DNA of 64,000 bases. It comes from Gordonia aichiensis NBRC 108223 (lineage in GTDB: Bacteria; Actinomycetota; Actinomycetes; Mycobacteriales; Mycobacteriaceae). Each line of letters begins with the position of its first letter. Within the stretch, counting starts at the first letter, position 1. The position numbers were made by a program, and so were the translations under genes. Location: positions 62,001 through 126,000 of the forward strand of contig NZ_BANR01000004.1 in NCBI RefSeq assembly GCF_000332975.1. The letters are read 5' to 3'. Shown here piece by piece: positions 16,379-25,239 of the stretch. The notes under the pieces are model-generated. The model saw only the letters and a list, made by a program, of their open reading frames with translations, was not told the DNA's origin and ran no database searches.

Positions 16379-17335
16379 CTAGCCGGCCTGTTCGGCGAAG
16401 CGTCGGCGATAGGTCGCAGGCGAGACGCCGACCGCGGACGCGAAGTGGTGACGCAGCAGCGTCGCAGATCCCAGGCCCGACTGCGTGGCGATCTGTTCCA
16501 TCGGCAGTGACGTCGTCTCGAGGAGTCGTCGAGCATGCGCGACGCGCTGCTCGGTGAGCCACTTGTGGGGCGAGACCCCGACCTCGTCGCCGAATCGCCT
16601 GGCAAATGTGCGCGGCGACATGTGCATTCGGGCGGCCATGTCGTCGACGCGGATGTCGCGGTCGAGGTTCTCGACGAGCCAGTCGAGCATTTCGGCGAAG
16701 CCCGCCGACCCGCACACCGGGACCGGGGTCTGGACGAACTGTCGCTGACCGCCATCGCGATGCGGAGCGACGACCATCCGTCGCGCGATCAGATTCGCGG
16801 CTTCGTGGCCGCACTCCTCGCGAACGAGGTGCAGAGCGGCGTCGATACCCGCAGCGGTGCCCGCGCTGGTGGTGATCGGACCGTCGTCGACGAAGAGGAC
16901 GTCGGTGTCGACACGAGCCGTCGGGAACATTCGCGCGAGTTTCTCGCCGTAGGCCCAGTGCGTGGTGCAGCGTCGGCCGTCGAGTAACCCGGCAGCACCT
17001 GCGACGAATGCGCCAGAGCACACGGTCAGTACTCGCCCGCCGTTGTCGACGACCGCGCGGACGGTGTCGAGGACCTCGTCGGGATACTCGCCGCTCGTAC
17101 TGCCACCCGGAATGGCGACGAGGTCGACGTCGCGCGCGGCGTCAAGGCTGTGTGATGCGACGATCCCGGCGCCGTTGCCGATGCTGAGTGGCAGCGTCGG
17201 ATCGGGGGCGCAGATGCGGAAGTCGAACGCCGGGACGCCGTACCCCGTGCGATCGAGGCCGAAGACCTCGTTGAGAACGCCGAATTCGAACAGTGCGACC
17301 TGGCCGTGCAGGATCGCCGCCACCTTGCTGAGCAC
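16379..17335 (-). CDS. GlxA-type regulator: DJ-1/PfpI domain plus AraC DNA-binding domain
   Basis: A 318-residue protein. Residues 1-190 are a DJ-1/PfpI-like amidotransferase fold with a nucleophile-elbow Cys in TVCSGAF (near residue 106). Residues about 215-315 carry two helix-turn-helix motifs of AraC type (VDDMAARMHMSPRTFARRF; IATQSGLGSATLLRHHF). Relatives regulate carnitine, choline, arginine or stress genes in response to small nitrogen compounds. It is divergent from a small membrane-protein gene (about 80 bases apart). The intergenic region holds TGGCA and TGCCA about 26 bases apart, a possible operator. Confidence 0.85.
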   Translation of the reverse strand: MLSKVAAILHGQVALFEFGVLNEVFGLDRTGYGVPAFDFRICAPDPTLPLSIGNGAGIVASHSLDAARDVDLVAIPGGSTSGEYPDEVLDTVRAVVDNGGRVLTVCSGAFVAGAAGLLDGRRCTTHWAYGEKLARMFPTARVDTDVLFVDDGPITTSAGTAAGIDAALHLVREECGHEAANLIARRMVVAPHRDGGQRQFVQTPVPVCGSAGFAEMLDWLVENLDRDIRVDDMAARMHMSPRTFARRFGDEVGVSPHKWLTEQRVAHARRLLETTSLPMEQIATQSGLGSATLLRHHFASAVGVSPATYRRRFAEQAG

Positions 17336-17417
17336 GCAACCAGTATGGCAGAAAATTATCGATTGTTGGCTTTAGTGCCACTGGTGGCCGGATCTGCGCG
17401 GACAGATGATTTCGGAC

Positions 17418-17660
17418 ATGACATTCTCCGACGTTCTCCTCCTGGTCTTCCTTGTCGCGGTCTTCGTGCTGCCGGTCATCTATGCGGTGATCCGCGTGCA
17501 CTGGGATCGCGATCTACCCGCCATACCGTTCGGCTTCGACCACCCGGGAGGACACATCGATCGCGTCGGTGGGTCGGCGACGCGGCCGGGCGGTGCAGAC
17601 GCAGAGCGCATCGCCGACGAGTTGTCTGTGTTGTATCTGCGGCGTCGCGACTGCGCATGA
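17418..17660 (+). CDS. Small membrane protein, one transmembrane segment
   Basis: An 80-residue protein, from the ATG at 17418 (an ATG four codons earlier is possible). One hydrophobic helix at about residues 5-25 (VLLLVFLVAVFVLPVIYAV) is followed by a polar domain with His/Gly/Pro. Third-position GC is strongly biased to C/G, as in its neighbours, which supports coding. It is divergent from the GlxA-type gene and could be its target. Function unknown. Confidence 0.55.
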   Translation: MTFSDVLLLVFLVAVFVLPVIYAVIRVHWDRDLPAIPFGFDHPGGHIDRVGGSATRPGGADAERIADELSVLYLRRRDCA

Positions 17661-17771
17661 TCTTTGCCGACACGGACATCGAAGCCACGAGCATGAATGC
17701 TGTCATGATTGTTAGGTTGGGTGCGGAGCCAGACGTGGCGTCGGGTCGAGGTGAGGGAAAGAGGCGAATCG

Positions 17772-19229
17772 GTGATCTCACGTGGACGAGTGCTCGCCCT
17801 CGTCGCCGCGCTCGTCGTCTTCGCGCTCCTGACCACAGCGTCGACGCTGCCACGCGTGACCGACATCGCGGTGTACACGACCCCTGCTCCGGGCCCGCAG
17901 GTGGTGAATTCGGCCGATTCTCCCTCTATCGCGTTGAGCAGCAAGGTGTTCCGCAGCTCGCGTGATGCAGTGGTGGTCACCGATTCGGCTACCCCGGCTC
18001 AGTGGGCACAGGTGTCCGAGACTGCCGCGAGGCGTCATGTCCCGGTGTTCGCTACGCGGCCGGCCACGAGTTCGGCGGTCGACGGCGAACTCCGCCGGCT
18101 CGGTGTGCGAACCACATGGGTCGTCGGTACGGGCGCGACCGGCCTCAGCGCGTCGACGCGCCCGGCGGATCTCTCCCGGGTGTCCGGAAATCGGCCGCCA
18201 AGCGGTCCGCGACCGGTCGCCTTCGTGGCGGGCCCTGCCGACGGAGACCTCGCTGCCACTGCCACCGCGAGCGGAGTGCGACTCGTCGACGTCGCCGCGC
18301 CGGATCCGCGCGCCAGCGGCGAGGCGGTTCAGGTGCTGCGTGACGCGCGTGGCAGCGTCCCGGTGATTGCTCTCGGCGGCGCATTCGGCGACACCGGGAC
18401 TTTCGCACGGAACGTGGAGCAGGCGGTGTCGGTGCCCGAGGTGCCCGGCGGCGGGCAGCTCGTCGGGGTCGGCAGACGAATGGTCGCACTGTACGGTTCG
18501 CCTGGCTCGCCCTCGCTCGGTCCGCTCGGGCGCCAGGATCTGCAAGCCACCATCGCGCGTGTCAAGGGCGTTGCGGCCCAGTACCAGAAGGTGAGCCGAG
18601 AGAAGGTTGTACCCGCTTTCGAGATCATCGTGACCGTGGCATCGGCGTCGCCGGGTGACGGTGGCGCGTACACGTCGATGATCGACCCCGCAGTGGTCCG
18701 ACCGTGGGTGGAGGCGGCAGGTAGGGCGGGAATCTATGTCACGTTGGATCTGCAGCCGGGTCGGATGGACTTCCTCACCCAGGCCAAGCGATACGCCGAC
18801 CTCCTTGCGATGCCGCACGTGGGTCTCGCACTCGACCCGGAGTGGCGTCTCAAGCCCGACCAGGTGCATCTGACGCAGATCGGTTCCGTCGGGGCTGCCG
18901 AGGTCAACGCGACGTCGCAGTGGCTCGCCGGGCTGACCCGCCAGCGGCGGTTACCGCAGAAACTCTTCGTGCTGCATGAGTTCGACACGGACATGCTCGC
19001 CAATCGCGGGCAGATCGTGACGACCCGTCCAGAACTGCAGACCGTGATCCACGCCGACGGACACGGCATTCCGTCAGTGAAGATGGACACCTGGAATCGT
19101 ATTCTCGTCGACCTGCCACGAAATGTGGCGATGGGGTGGAAGAACTTCTACACCGAAGACACCCCGATGCTGACTCCCGCACAGACGATGAGGGTCAAGC
19201 CGACGCCATTTTTCGTATCCTTCCAGTGA
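17772..19229 (+). CDS. Membrane-anchored or secreted protein of unknown function, two domains
   Basis: A 485-residue protein. The GTG at 17772, with GAAAGAGG 5-12 bases before it, gives a signal-anchor (residues about 5-24, RVLALVAALVVFALL). Residues 60-270 contain repeated segments reminiscent of cell-wall-binding repeat 2 proteins (VVVTDSATPAQWAQVSETA, then a Gly-rich VVGTGATGL). Residues 290-485 read like a TIM-barrel fold with acidic ends of strands (VPAFEIIVTVAS, YVTLDLQPGR, VGLALDPEWR, LFVLHEFDTD), resembling glycoside-hydrolase-like domains. No family is assigned with certainty; an extracytoplasmic role is likely from the leader. Confidence 0.65.
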   Translation: MISRGRVLALVAALVVFALLTTASTLPRVTDIAVYTTPAPGPQVVNSADSPSIALSSKVFRSSRDAVVVTDSATPAQWAQVSETAARRHVPVFATRPATSSAVDGELRRLGVRTTWVVGTGATGLSASTRPADLSRVSGNRPPSGPRPVAFVAGPADGDLAATATASGVRLVDVAAPDPRASGEAVQVLRDARGSVPVIALGGAFGDTGTFARNVEQAVSVPEVPGGGQLVGVGRRMVALYGSPGSPSLGPLGRQDLQATIARVKGVAAQYQKVSREKVVPAFEIIVTVASASPGDGGAYTSMIDPAVVRPWVEAAGRAGIYVTLDLQPGRMDFLTQAKRYADLLAMPHVGLALDPEWRLKPDQVHLTQIGSVGAAEVNATSQWLAGLTRQRRLPQKLFVLHEFDTDMLANRGQIVTTRPELQTVIHADGHGIPSVKMDTWNRILVDLPRNVAMGWKNFYTEDTPMLTPAQTMRVKPTPFFVSFQ

Positions 19230-19552
19230 TCTCTGCGGGCATGCGCACAAATCGTGACGCGATGACTCACATTTTGTGACGGGATGTCGAGGGCCGTGCA
19301 TCGTCGTGCTGCCGCGGGTTAGAGTAAATCTGCAAGCCGATGACCCCAGATTCCGTTCCGCGCGTCGCGTGTCGATGTGAGGTGTATTCAGCCTGACCCA
19401 ACTCCGGTCGGGCCGCCGCTGCATGTCATCGATCCTGCTACGAGTGCCCTGTGAAAGTGCTTGAAGGGCAGTCGATCTGGGAAGAGGTGGCATCTGTGTC
19501 GGCGTGTCACGCAGATGGACATTCATCCGAAATCGTCGCTAGCCTCAGCAGC
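19230..19552. other. 320-base intergenic region without a gene
   Basis: I see no supported gene here. TCACA-TTT-TGTGA is a small perfect dyad just after the upstream gene, near 19267-19279. A TAGAGT near 19320 and a GCTAGCCT near 19540 could be -10 elements. The second lies so close to the following ATG (19553) that the amidohydrolase mRNA could be leaderless. Confidence 0.4.
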
Positions 19553-20866
19553 ATGTCTGGTCAACAACACAGCGACGGACGAATTGTCGTACGCAACGTG
19601 AACGTTTTCGATGGTTTTTCTGATTCGATTTCCGGGCCTTCTGACGTTGTTATCGAAGGTAACCGAATTGGTTCTATCTCGTCGAACCCTGTCGGTGAGA
19701 AACCGGGACTTTCGACTCTGGAGATCGACGGATCGGGCGGATTCCTCATGCCGGGCATGACCGATGCCCACGTGCATCTGATGGGAAACGCCAACAACTA
19801 TCTCGATTTCGTGATGGGTGCTACGGGGCTTCTTTTCGGGAACACCATTGCAGAGGCTCGACGGATGCTCTTGCGCGGATTCACCACTGTGCGGGATATG
19901 GGTGGCGATACCGCACCGGTCAAGACTCTCATCGACAAGGGCGAGTTCGAGGGACCGCGGATCTATCCGAGTCAGGCGATGATCTCCCAGACGTCGGGGC
20001 ACGGCGACTTCGCCTTCGTGTACGAGACGCCCTATGAGTTCGGGGGCGGCCCGAGCCGTACCGACTCGATAGGGTTCACGCGGGTTGCCGATGGTGTGAG
20101 CCACGTGTTGGCGGCGGTGCGTGAGCAGCTCCGCAAGGGCGCGTCGCAGATCAAGCTCACCATCGGGGGTGGGGCGGCGTCGATGTACGACCCGCTCTAC
20201 ACCTTGCAATTCACCCCGGAGGAGATGCGGGCTGCAGTGCAGGCCGCCGAGGACTACGGCACATACGTCGCGACCCACGTGTACACCGTGGAAGGCATCC
20301 GTCGGGCCATCGACGCCGGAGTCCGCTCGATCGAGCACGGGCACCTCGCCGACGAACAGACCGTGGCTCTCATCGGGGAGAAGGGCATCTGGTTGTCGAT
20401 GCAACCCTTCTTCGAGCATGACCACAGCTACCCCGACGCGAACCGTCCGGAGAAGAACCGCCAGATCTGCAACGGGACGAGCAACGTGTACGAGTGGGCG
20501 AAGAAGTACGGGGTCAAGACAGCGTGGGGCACGGATCTGCTCCTCGAACCGGAGTCGGCACCCCGACAGAGCGAGATGGCCGCGCGGCTGGGCGAGTTCT
20601 ACTCCAACCTCGACGCTCTCAAAATGCTCACGTCGGGCAACGCGGAGCTGTTCGCGATGTCAGGTGAGCGCGATCCTTACGGTTCGGCACCGCTGGGCGT
20701 CGTGAAGGAAGGCGCGTGGGCGGACCTGATCATTGTCGACGGCGACCCGATCGCCGACATCTCACTCATCTCGGATCCGGCGAAGAACTTCTCGCTGATC
20801 ATGAAGGACGGCCGGGTGGTCAAGAACACGCTGCCCGTCGCTGATCCTGCCACGGCGTCGAAGTGA
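19553..20866 (+). CDS. Imidazolonepropionase-like amidohydrolase, binuclear metal type
   Basis: A 437-residue enzyme. The binuclear amidohydrolase set is complete: H73-V-H75 (DAHVHLMG), carboxylated-lysine candidate K201 (IKLTIGGG), H242 (ATHVYT), H262 (IEHGH) and D328 (GTDLL). This pattern is seen in prolidase/Sgx9260-type dipeptidases that hydrolyse Xaa-Pro, Xaa-Arg or Xaa-Lys and in aryldialkylphosphatase relatives. The in-frame ATG at 19553 starts the conserved domain; the longer frame to 19451 adds an unconvincing leader. The next gene begins 9 bases after the stop, so it heads the operon with the ABC-like ATPase and permease. The substrate is inferred only as a peptide-like amide. Confidence 0.8.
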   Translation: MSGQQHSDGRIVVRNVNVFDGFSDSISGPSDVVIEGNRIGSISSNPVGEKPGLSTLEIDGSGGFLMPGMTDAHVHLMGNANNYLDFVMGATGLLFGNTIAEARRMLLRGFTTVRDMGGDTAPVKTLIDKGEFEGPRIYPSQAMISQTSGHGDFAFVYETPYEFGGGPSRTDSIGFTRVADGVSHVLAAVREQLRKGASQIKLTIGGGAASMYDPLYTLQFTPEEMRAAVQAAEDYGTYVATHVYTVEGIRRAIDAGVRSIEHGHLADEQTVALIGEKGIWLSMQPFFEHDHSYPDANRPEKNRQICNGTSNVYEWAKKYGVKTAWGTDLLLEPESAPRQSEMAARLGEFYSNLDALKMLTSGNAELFAMSGERDPYGSAPLGVVKEGAWADLIIVDGDPIADISLISDPAKNFSLIMKDGRVVKNTLPVADPATASK

Positions 20867-20875
20867 GTCGGTGAC

Positions 20876-21652
20876 ATGTCTGAGTCAGCGCGCGATGCCA
20901 CGTTCTCGCCGGACGATCAGGCGACGGCTCCGATCGCGGTCCAGGGTGTGCCCGAAGGCGACGTGCTCCTCCGGGCGGAGGCGATAGGGGTGCGGGCGTC
21001 GTGGGGGCCCATCTACGGTCCGACCGACGTCACCATCCGCGAGGGCGGGCTCACGGTGTTGGTCGGGTCCGGGGGGCGTGGGCGCACGGCGCTGCTGCTG
21101 ACCCTGGGTGGACGGATGCGGCCGTCGTCGGGAAAGTTGCATGCCTTCGGGAAGACGAACAACGCCCAATACCTGTTCTCCCGGGCTGCGATCGCCTGGA
21201 TCGACGAGGTGGACGGTATCGAACAGACCATCAGAGTCCGCGACGTGATCACCGAGCAGATCCGTTGGGCGGCAAAGTGGTACAAGTGGGTACCGCGAGC
21301 AACTCCGGCCGACATGGAACGTATCTGCCGGCCGGTGTTCGGGCCCTACTCGCTTCCCGACATCGATGACTTCGTCGAGGAACTGCCGGAGTTCACCGCC
21401 GCCCTGCTGCGTATCGCGGTGGCGAACATCCGCCGCCCACCGCTGCTCGTGGTGGGCGGCGTCGACAGGCTCACCAGGATCGACAGCGCCCAGAAACTCA
21501 TCGACCGTCTCGCCGCTCTGGGCGAGACCCAGACGGTCGTCACCGCAGACGTGAACGGCACGTTTCCCGGTGCACGCGTGCGCGACGTCATCGATGTACA
21601 CCACCTGACCGACCACGAGTTCGTCGAACTCGAGACCGAGGACCCTGCCTGA
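20876..21652 (+). CDS. Degenerate ABC-type ATPase partner of the YhgE-like permease
   Basis: A 258-residue protein with an ABC nucleotide-binding-domain layout but altered active site. The Walker A reads GSGGRGRT (residues 64-71) with Arg in place of the invariant Lys. The LSGGQ signature is replaced by EELPEFTAA (about 168-176). The Walker B LLVVGGVD (190-197) lacks the catalytic Glu. Such a protein should bind nucleotide poorly and hydrolyse it little, if at all. The spacing of motifs is preserved, so this is a family feature rather than random decay, and the gene is intact. Its stop overlaps the permease start by one base (TGATG), giving coupled synthesis. Confidence 0.75.
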   Translation: MSESARDATFSPDDQATAPIAVQGVPEGDVLLRAEAIGVRASWGPIYGPTDVTIREGGLTVLVGSGGRGRTALLLTLGGRMRPSSGKLHAFGKTNNAQYLFSRAAIAWIDEVDGIEQTIRVRDVITEQIRWAAKWYKWVPRATPADMERICRPVFGPYSLPDIDDFVEELPEFTAALLRIAVANIRRPPLLVVGGVDRLTRIDSAQKLIDRLAALGETQTVVTADVNGTFPGARVRDVIDVHHLTDHEFVELETEDPA

Positions 21653-23616
21653 TGCTCGCTGCATTTTCTCCCGGTAGCGATTTCAAACGCTATTACCGCG
21701 GCCGGATGCCACGTCTGGCGCTCATCGTCATCATCCTGATGCCGCTCATGTACGGCGCGTTGTATCTGTGGGCCTTTTGGAATCCGTTCAATGCGGTCGA
21801 CAAGATTCCGGTGGCACTGGTCAACGCCGACGTCGGCACCACGGTGCAGGGAAACAAACTCGACGCGGGTGCCCAGGTCGCCCAGGGGTTGATCGACTCC
21901 AAACAGCTGGATCTGCACGAGGTCTCCGAACAGCAGGCCGCCGAAGGCGTGCGTGACGGCAAGTACTACTTCTCGATCACGTTGCCGAAGGACTTCAGCG
22001 AATCGGTTGCCTCTCCCACCGGGGACAATCCGCATTCCGCACGACTGATCTTCACCTACAACGATGCGAACAACTATCTGTCCACGGTGATGGGACAGGA
22101 TGCCGCCCAGCAGGTGGTGAACAAGGTGAGTGCGCAGGTGGGGGCGCAGACTTTCGACATCGTGTTGACCGACGTCAGCAAACTGATTCCGAAACTCAAA
22201 GAAGCCCAGGCCGGTGTCAACCAACTGAATGCGGGCATGAAGACCGCCAACACCGGCGCACACGAGCTCTCCACCAATCTCGTCACGGCGAAGAACGGCG
22301 CGGGGCAGCTCGCCGGCGGACTGAACCAGCTCGACTCCGCCGTGACCAGTGCGACAGATCCGATTCTCGCTGCGCTCGACAATTCGGGTGGGACGGGTAT
22401 CTCGTCGGCCGAGCTGACCGCGGCCGCGAATCGCCTCGGCACCAACACACAGACCGTCTCCACTCAATTGGTCAACGCTGCGACGACGCAGTCGCAGGCG
22501 AGCCAAGCCCTCGACGGCGTCGTGGCCCGACTGCAGGCGAGCAGTGACCCGAACCTCAGAGCGCTCGCGGGCGCGTTGTCGCCCGCGCAGACCTACCTGC
22601 GGACCGAAGGACTCGGACCCGACGCGAACAACCAGCTCACCCAGGTCAAAACCGATGCGGTGTTGCTCTCGGCGCAGATGAACAATCCACAGAGTCCGGT
22701 CCGGCAGGCGCTCTCCCTGCTCGAGAGCGGCAGGCTCCGTAGCGACGTGATCGCAGCGCGCACCGCGGCGAACGAACTGAGCAGTGGAGCCGATCAATTG
22801 AGCTCCGGTCTGGTCGAGCTCAGCGATGGCGCCAACCAATTGGCCTCCGGCACAACGCAGCTCGCCGCAGGCACGCAACAGCTCGCCGGCAAGGTCAACG
22901 ACGGTGTCAAGGAGATCCCGAAGTGGTCGGAGAAACAGAAGGAGCAGTTCGCGAACGCGCTGTCGCAACCTGTCGCGCTGCACGAGAACACGCTGAACGA
23001 GGCCAAGACATTCGGTACCGGCTTCACCCCGTTCTTCTTCGGACTGGCGCTCTTCGTCGGTAGCATCATCGCCTGGATGCTCTTCACACCGCTCCAATCG
23101 CGACCGATCGCTCAGGGGCTCAACTCGTTTCGCGTGGTGCTCGCGTCCTACGCGCCGACGTTCTTCGTCGGGTTCCTGCAGGCGACGATTCTCTATCTCG
23201 TGGTGGTGCTCGCGATCGGGCTGCGTCCGACACATCCGTGGGCGACCTTCGGGTTCATGCTTCTGATGGTCGCGATGTTCCTCGCGATGATCCAGATGTT
23301 CAACGCATTGTTCGGGCCGGCGGTCGGGCGCGTGGTGACCCTGGCATTCCTGATGATCATGCTGACGTCGGCAGGTGGCATCTATCCGGTGCCCACCACG
23401 ACGAAACCCTTCCAGTACATCCACTGGGTGGATCCGATGACCTACACCGTCACCGGGCTTCGACAGTTGACGGTGGGGGGCGTCGACTCCCGCTTCTGGG
23501 TGTCGTTGGTCGTCGTGGCCGCGCTGACCCTGGTCTTCCTCGCGGTCTCCACCTGGGCGGCGCGTCGGGACAGGCAGTACAACATGGATCGCCTGTACCC
23601 GCCGGTAGAGGTCTGA
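21652..23616 (+). CDS. YhgE/Pip-type ABC-2 membrane permease
   Basis: A 654-residue protein. It has one transmembrane helix near residues 20-45 (RLALIVIILMPLMYGALYLW), a large extracytoplasmic region (about 46-445), then five or so hydrophobic helices in the last 200 residues (KTFGTGFTPFFFGLALFVGS onward). The outer region contains heptad-like repeats (LSSGADQLSSGLVELSDGAN) forming a coiled stalk, typical of YhgE/Pip and of the phage-receptor Pip of Lactococcus. ABC-2 relatives export lipids, polysaccharides or type VII-like toxins. It is coupled to the degenerate ATPase upstream, so the pair is probably one complex. Cargo unknown. Confidence 0.85.
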   Translation: MLAAFSPGSDFKRYYRGRMPRLALIVIILMPLMYGALYLWAFWNPFNAVDKIPVALVNADVGTTVQGNKLDAGAQVAQGLIDSKQLDLHEVSEQQAAEGVRDGKYYFSITLPKDFSESVASPTGDNPHSARLIFTYNDANNYLSTVMGQDAAQQVVNKVSAQVGAQTFDIVLTDVSKLIPKLKEAQAGVNQLNAGMKTANTGAHELSTNLVTAKNGAGQLAGGLNQLDSAVTSATDPILAALDNSGGTGISSAELTAAANRLGTNTQTVSTQLVNAATTQSQASQALDGVVARLQASSDPNLRALAGALSPAQTYLRTEGLGPDANNQLTQVKTDAVLLSAQMNNPQSPVRQALSLLESGRLRSDVIAARTAANELSSGADQLSSGLVELSDGANQLASGTTQLAAGTQQLAGKVNDGVKEIPKWSEKQKEQFANALSQPVALHENTLNEAKTFGTGFTPFFFGLALFVGSIIAWMLFTPLQSRPIAQGLNSFRVVLASYAPTFFVGFLQATILYLVVVLAIGLRPTHPWATFGFMLLMVAMFLAMIQMFNALFGPAVGRVVTLAFLMIMLTSAGGIYPVPTTTKPFQYIHWVDPMTYTVTGLRQLTVGGVDSRFWVSLVVVAALTLVFLAVSTWAARRDRQYNMDRLYPPVEV

Positions 23617-23735
23617 GGAGGGATCGACGGATCAACGCCACACGTCTGAGAACATCTCGGGTTCGTGCGAATCCTGTTCCGCACCAACGCCTCTGAAGAA
23701 CCACTCATCCCAATCGTCATCAAAGGAGAATTGCG

Positions 23736-25142
23736 ATGTTCCAAACACATCACACGCACAGCCGGTTCAAGACCAACATCAACGATTCACTTGCCCTCCC
23801 GGTCTTCTCGAGGGACGGTGAGGCGACGACGATCTCGAAGTTCGCGATCCCGGCGGAGCCGATGCTGCCGGAGACCGCCTATCAGATCGTTCATGACGAA
23901 GCCATTCTCGACGGCAACGCGCGACTGAACCTGGCCACGTTCGTGACGACCTGGATGGACGATCACGCGAACCGGATCTATGCGGAGACCTACGACAAGA
24001 ACTCGATCGACAAGGACGAGTATCCCGCGACTGCGGCGATCGAAGAACGCTGCTGGAAGATCATGGCCGATCTCTGGCATGCCCCTGACCCCACGAACAC
24101 GATCGGAACCTCGACCGTCGGATCGTCGGACGCCTGCATGTTCGGTGGTCTGGCGCTCAAGCGGAAATGGCAGGAGAGGCGGAAGGCCGAGGGCAAGCCG
24201 ACCGACAAACCCAACCTCGTGCTCTCCGCGGCAGTGCAGGTGTGTTGGGAGAAGTTCTGCAACTACTGGGATGTCGAGGCGCGGTTCGTCCCGTGTACCC
24301 CCGAGCACGTGCTCTTCGACGGCACAGACCTCGAGAAGTACGTCGACGAGAACACCATCGGGGTCGTCGCCATCATGGGAGTCACCTACAACGGTCTCTA
24401 TGAGCCGGTGAAGAAGATCGCCGCCAAGCTCGACGAGATCGAGAAGGACACCGGCCTCGACATCAAGATTCACGTCGACGGCGCGTCAGGCGGATTCATC
24501 GCACCGTTCTGCCAGCCGGAACTCGAGTGGGATTTCCGGGTGCCGCGTGTGGTCTCGATCAACACCTCCGGGCACAAGTTCGGTCTCGTCTATCCCGGTA
24601 TCGGGTGGGTGGTGTGGCGCGACAAGGAGGCTCTGCCGGAAAGCCTTGTCTTCCACGTCAGTTACCTCGGCGGCGACATGCCGACCCTGGCGCTCCCGTT
24701 CTCGCGACCGGGCGCGCAGATCCTGTTGCAGTACTACAACTTCCTGCGTCTGGGATTCGAGGGATATCGGCAGGTTCAGCAGGGATCTCTCGACGTCGCG
24801 CAGTATCTGTCGAAGCACATCGGCGAAATGGCACCGTTCGAGTTGATCAGCAAGGGAGACACCATTCCCGTCTTCGCCTGGAAGCTCAAGGACGGCTACA
24901 CCGACAAGTGGACGCTCTACGATCTCGCCGATCGTCTACGTCTCTCGGGATGGCTGGTCCCCGCGTATCCGATGGCCGACAACATGTCTGATCTGACGCT
25001 GCAGCGCATCGTCGTGAAGAACGGGATGAGCCACGACCTCGCAACCGCGCTGCTCACCGAGATCACCACGCAGGTCGCCTTCCTTGACGATCTCACCGGC
25101 CCGCTCCCCAAAGAAGGGCAGCATCCGGGGTTCAGTCACTGA
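23736..25142 (+). CDS. gadB: Glutamate decarboxylase (PLP-dependent)
   Basis: A 468-residue group II decarboxylase close to bacterial GadA/GadB in length. The PLP lysine is K281 in NTSGHKFGLV, and D248 in IHVDGASGGF contacts the pyridine nitrogen. It converts L-glutamate to GABA and CO2 and consumes a cytoplasmic proton. The C-terminus ends in His (HPGFSH), near where E. coli GadB has its pH-sensing His465. RBS AAAGGAGAA lies 7 bases before the ATG. A GABA/glutamate antiporter (GadC) is not encoded nearby, so acid-resistance use would need a partner elsewhere; the downstream membrane protein is a candidate but not GadC-like. Confidence 0.92.
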   Translation: MFQTHHTHSRFKTNINDSLALPVFSRDGEATTISKFAIPAEPMLPETAYQIVHDEAILDGNARLNLATFVTTWMDDHANRIYAETYDKNSIDKDEYPATAAIEERCWKIMADLWHAPDPTNTIGTSTVGSSDACMFGGLALKRKWQERRKAEGKPTDKPNLVLSAAVQVCWEKFCNYWDVEARFVPCTPEHVLFDGTDLEKYVDENTIGVVAIMGVTYNGLYEPVKKIAAKLDEIEKDTGLDIKIHVDGASGGFIAPFCQPELEWDFRVPRVVSINTSGHKFGLVYPGIGWVVWRDKEALPESLVFHVSYLGGDMPTLALPFSRPGAQILLQYYNFLRLGFEGYRQVQQGSLDVAQYLSKHIGEMAPFELISKGDTIPVFAWKLKDGYTDKWTLYDLADRLRLSGWLVPAYPMADNMSDLTLQRIVVKNGMSHDLATALLTEITTQVAFLDDLTGPLPKEGQHPGFSH

Positions 25143-25149
25143 TGCGGGG

Positions 25150-25184
25150 GTCCGGGCGGCCGGCGGCGCGCCGGTCACCCGGAC
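25150..25184 (+). terminator. Hairpin directly after glutamate decarboxylase
   Basis: GTCCGGG (25150-25156) pairs with CCCGGAC (25178-25184), with a further CCGGC/GCCGG stem inside. It begins 8 bases after the gad stop. Without a T-run it is only terminator-like. Confidence 0.45.
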
Positions 25185-25239
25185 TACGCGATGATCGCCG
25201 AATCGATGTCTGCATGTCTACGAAGAGTGGGTATCCGTC

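Noticed and set aside
16362..17021. Alternative minus-strand frame in the GlxA-type gene
   Set aside because: Arg-rich shadow of the DJ-1/AraC protein, whose motifs are complete in the chosen frame.
19267..19279. TCACA-TTT-TGTGA as a Crp site
   Set aside because: The half-sites are in inverted order and the spacing is 3 rather than 6; it lies at the end of a gene, so a minor hairpin is more likely.
21346..23424. A 692-codon open frame on the minus strand
   Set aside because: It is fully antisense to the YhgE-like permease and the end of the ATPase gene; its product is rich in Arg, Glu and Gly without a fold signature, a typical high-GC shadow.
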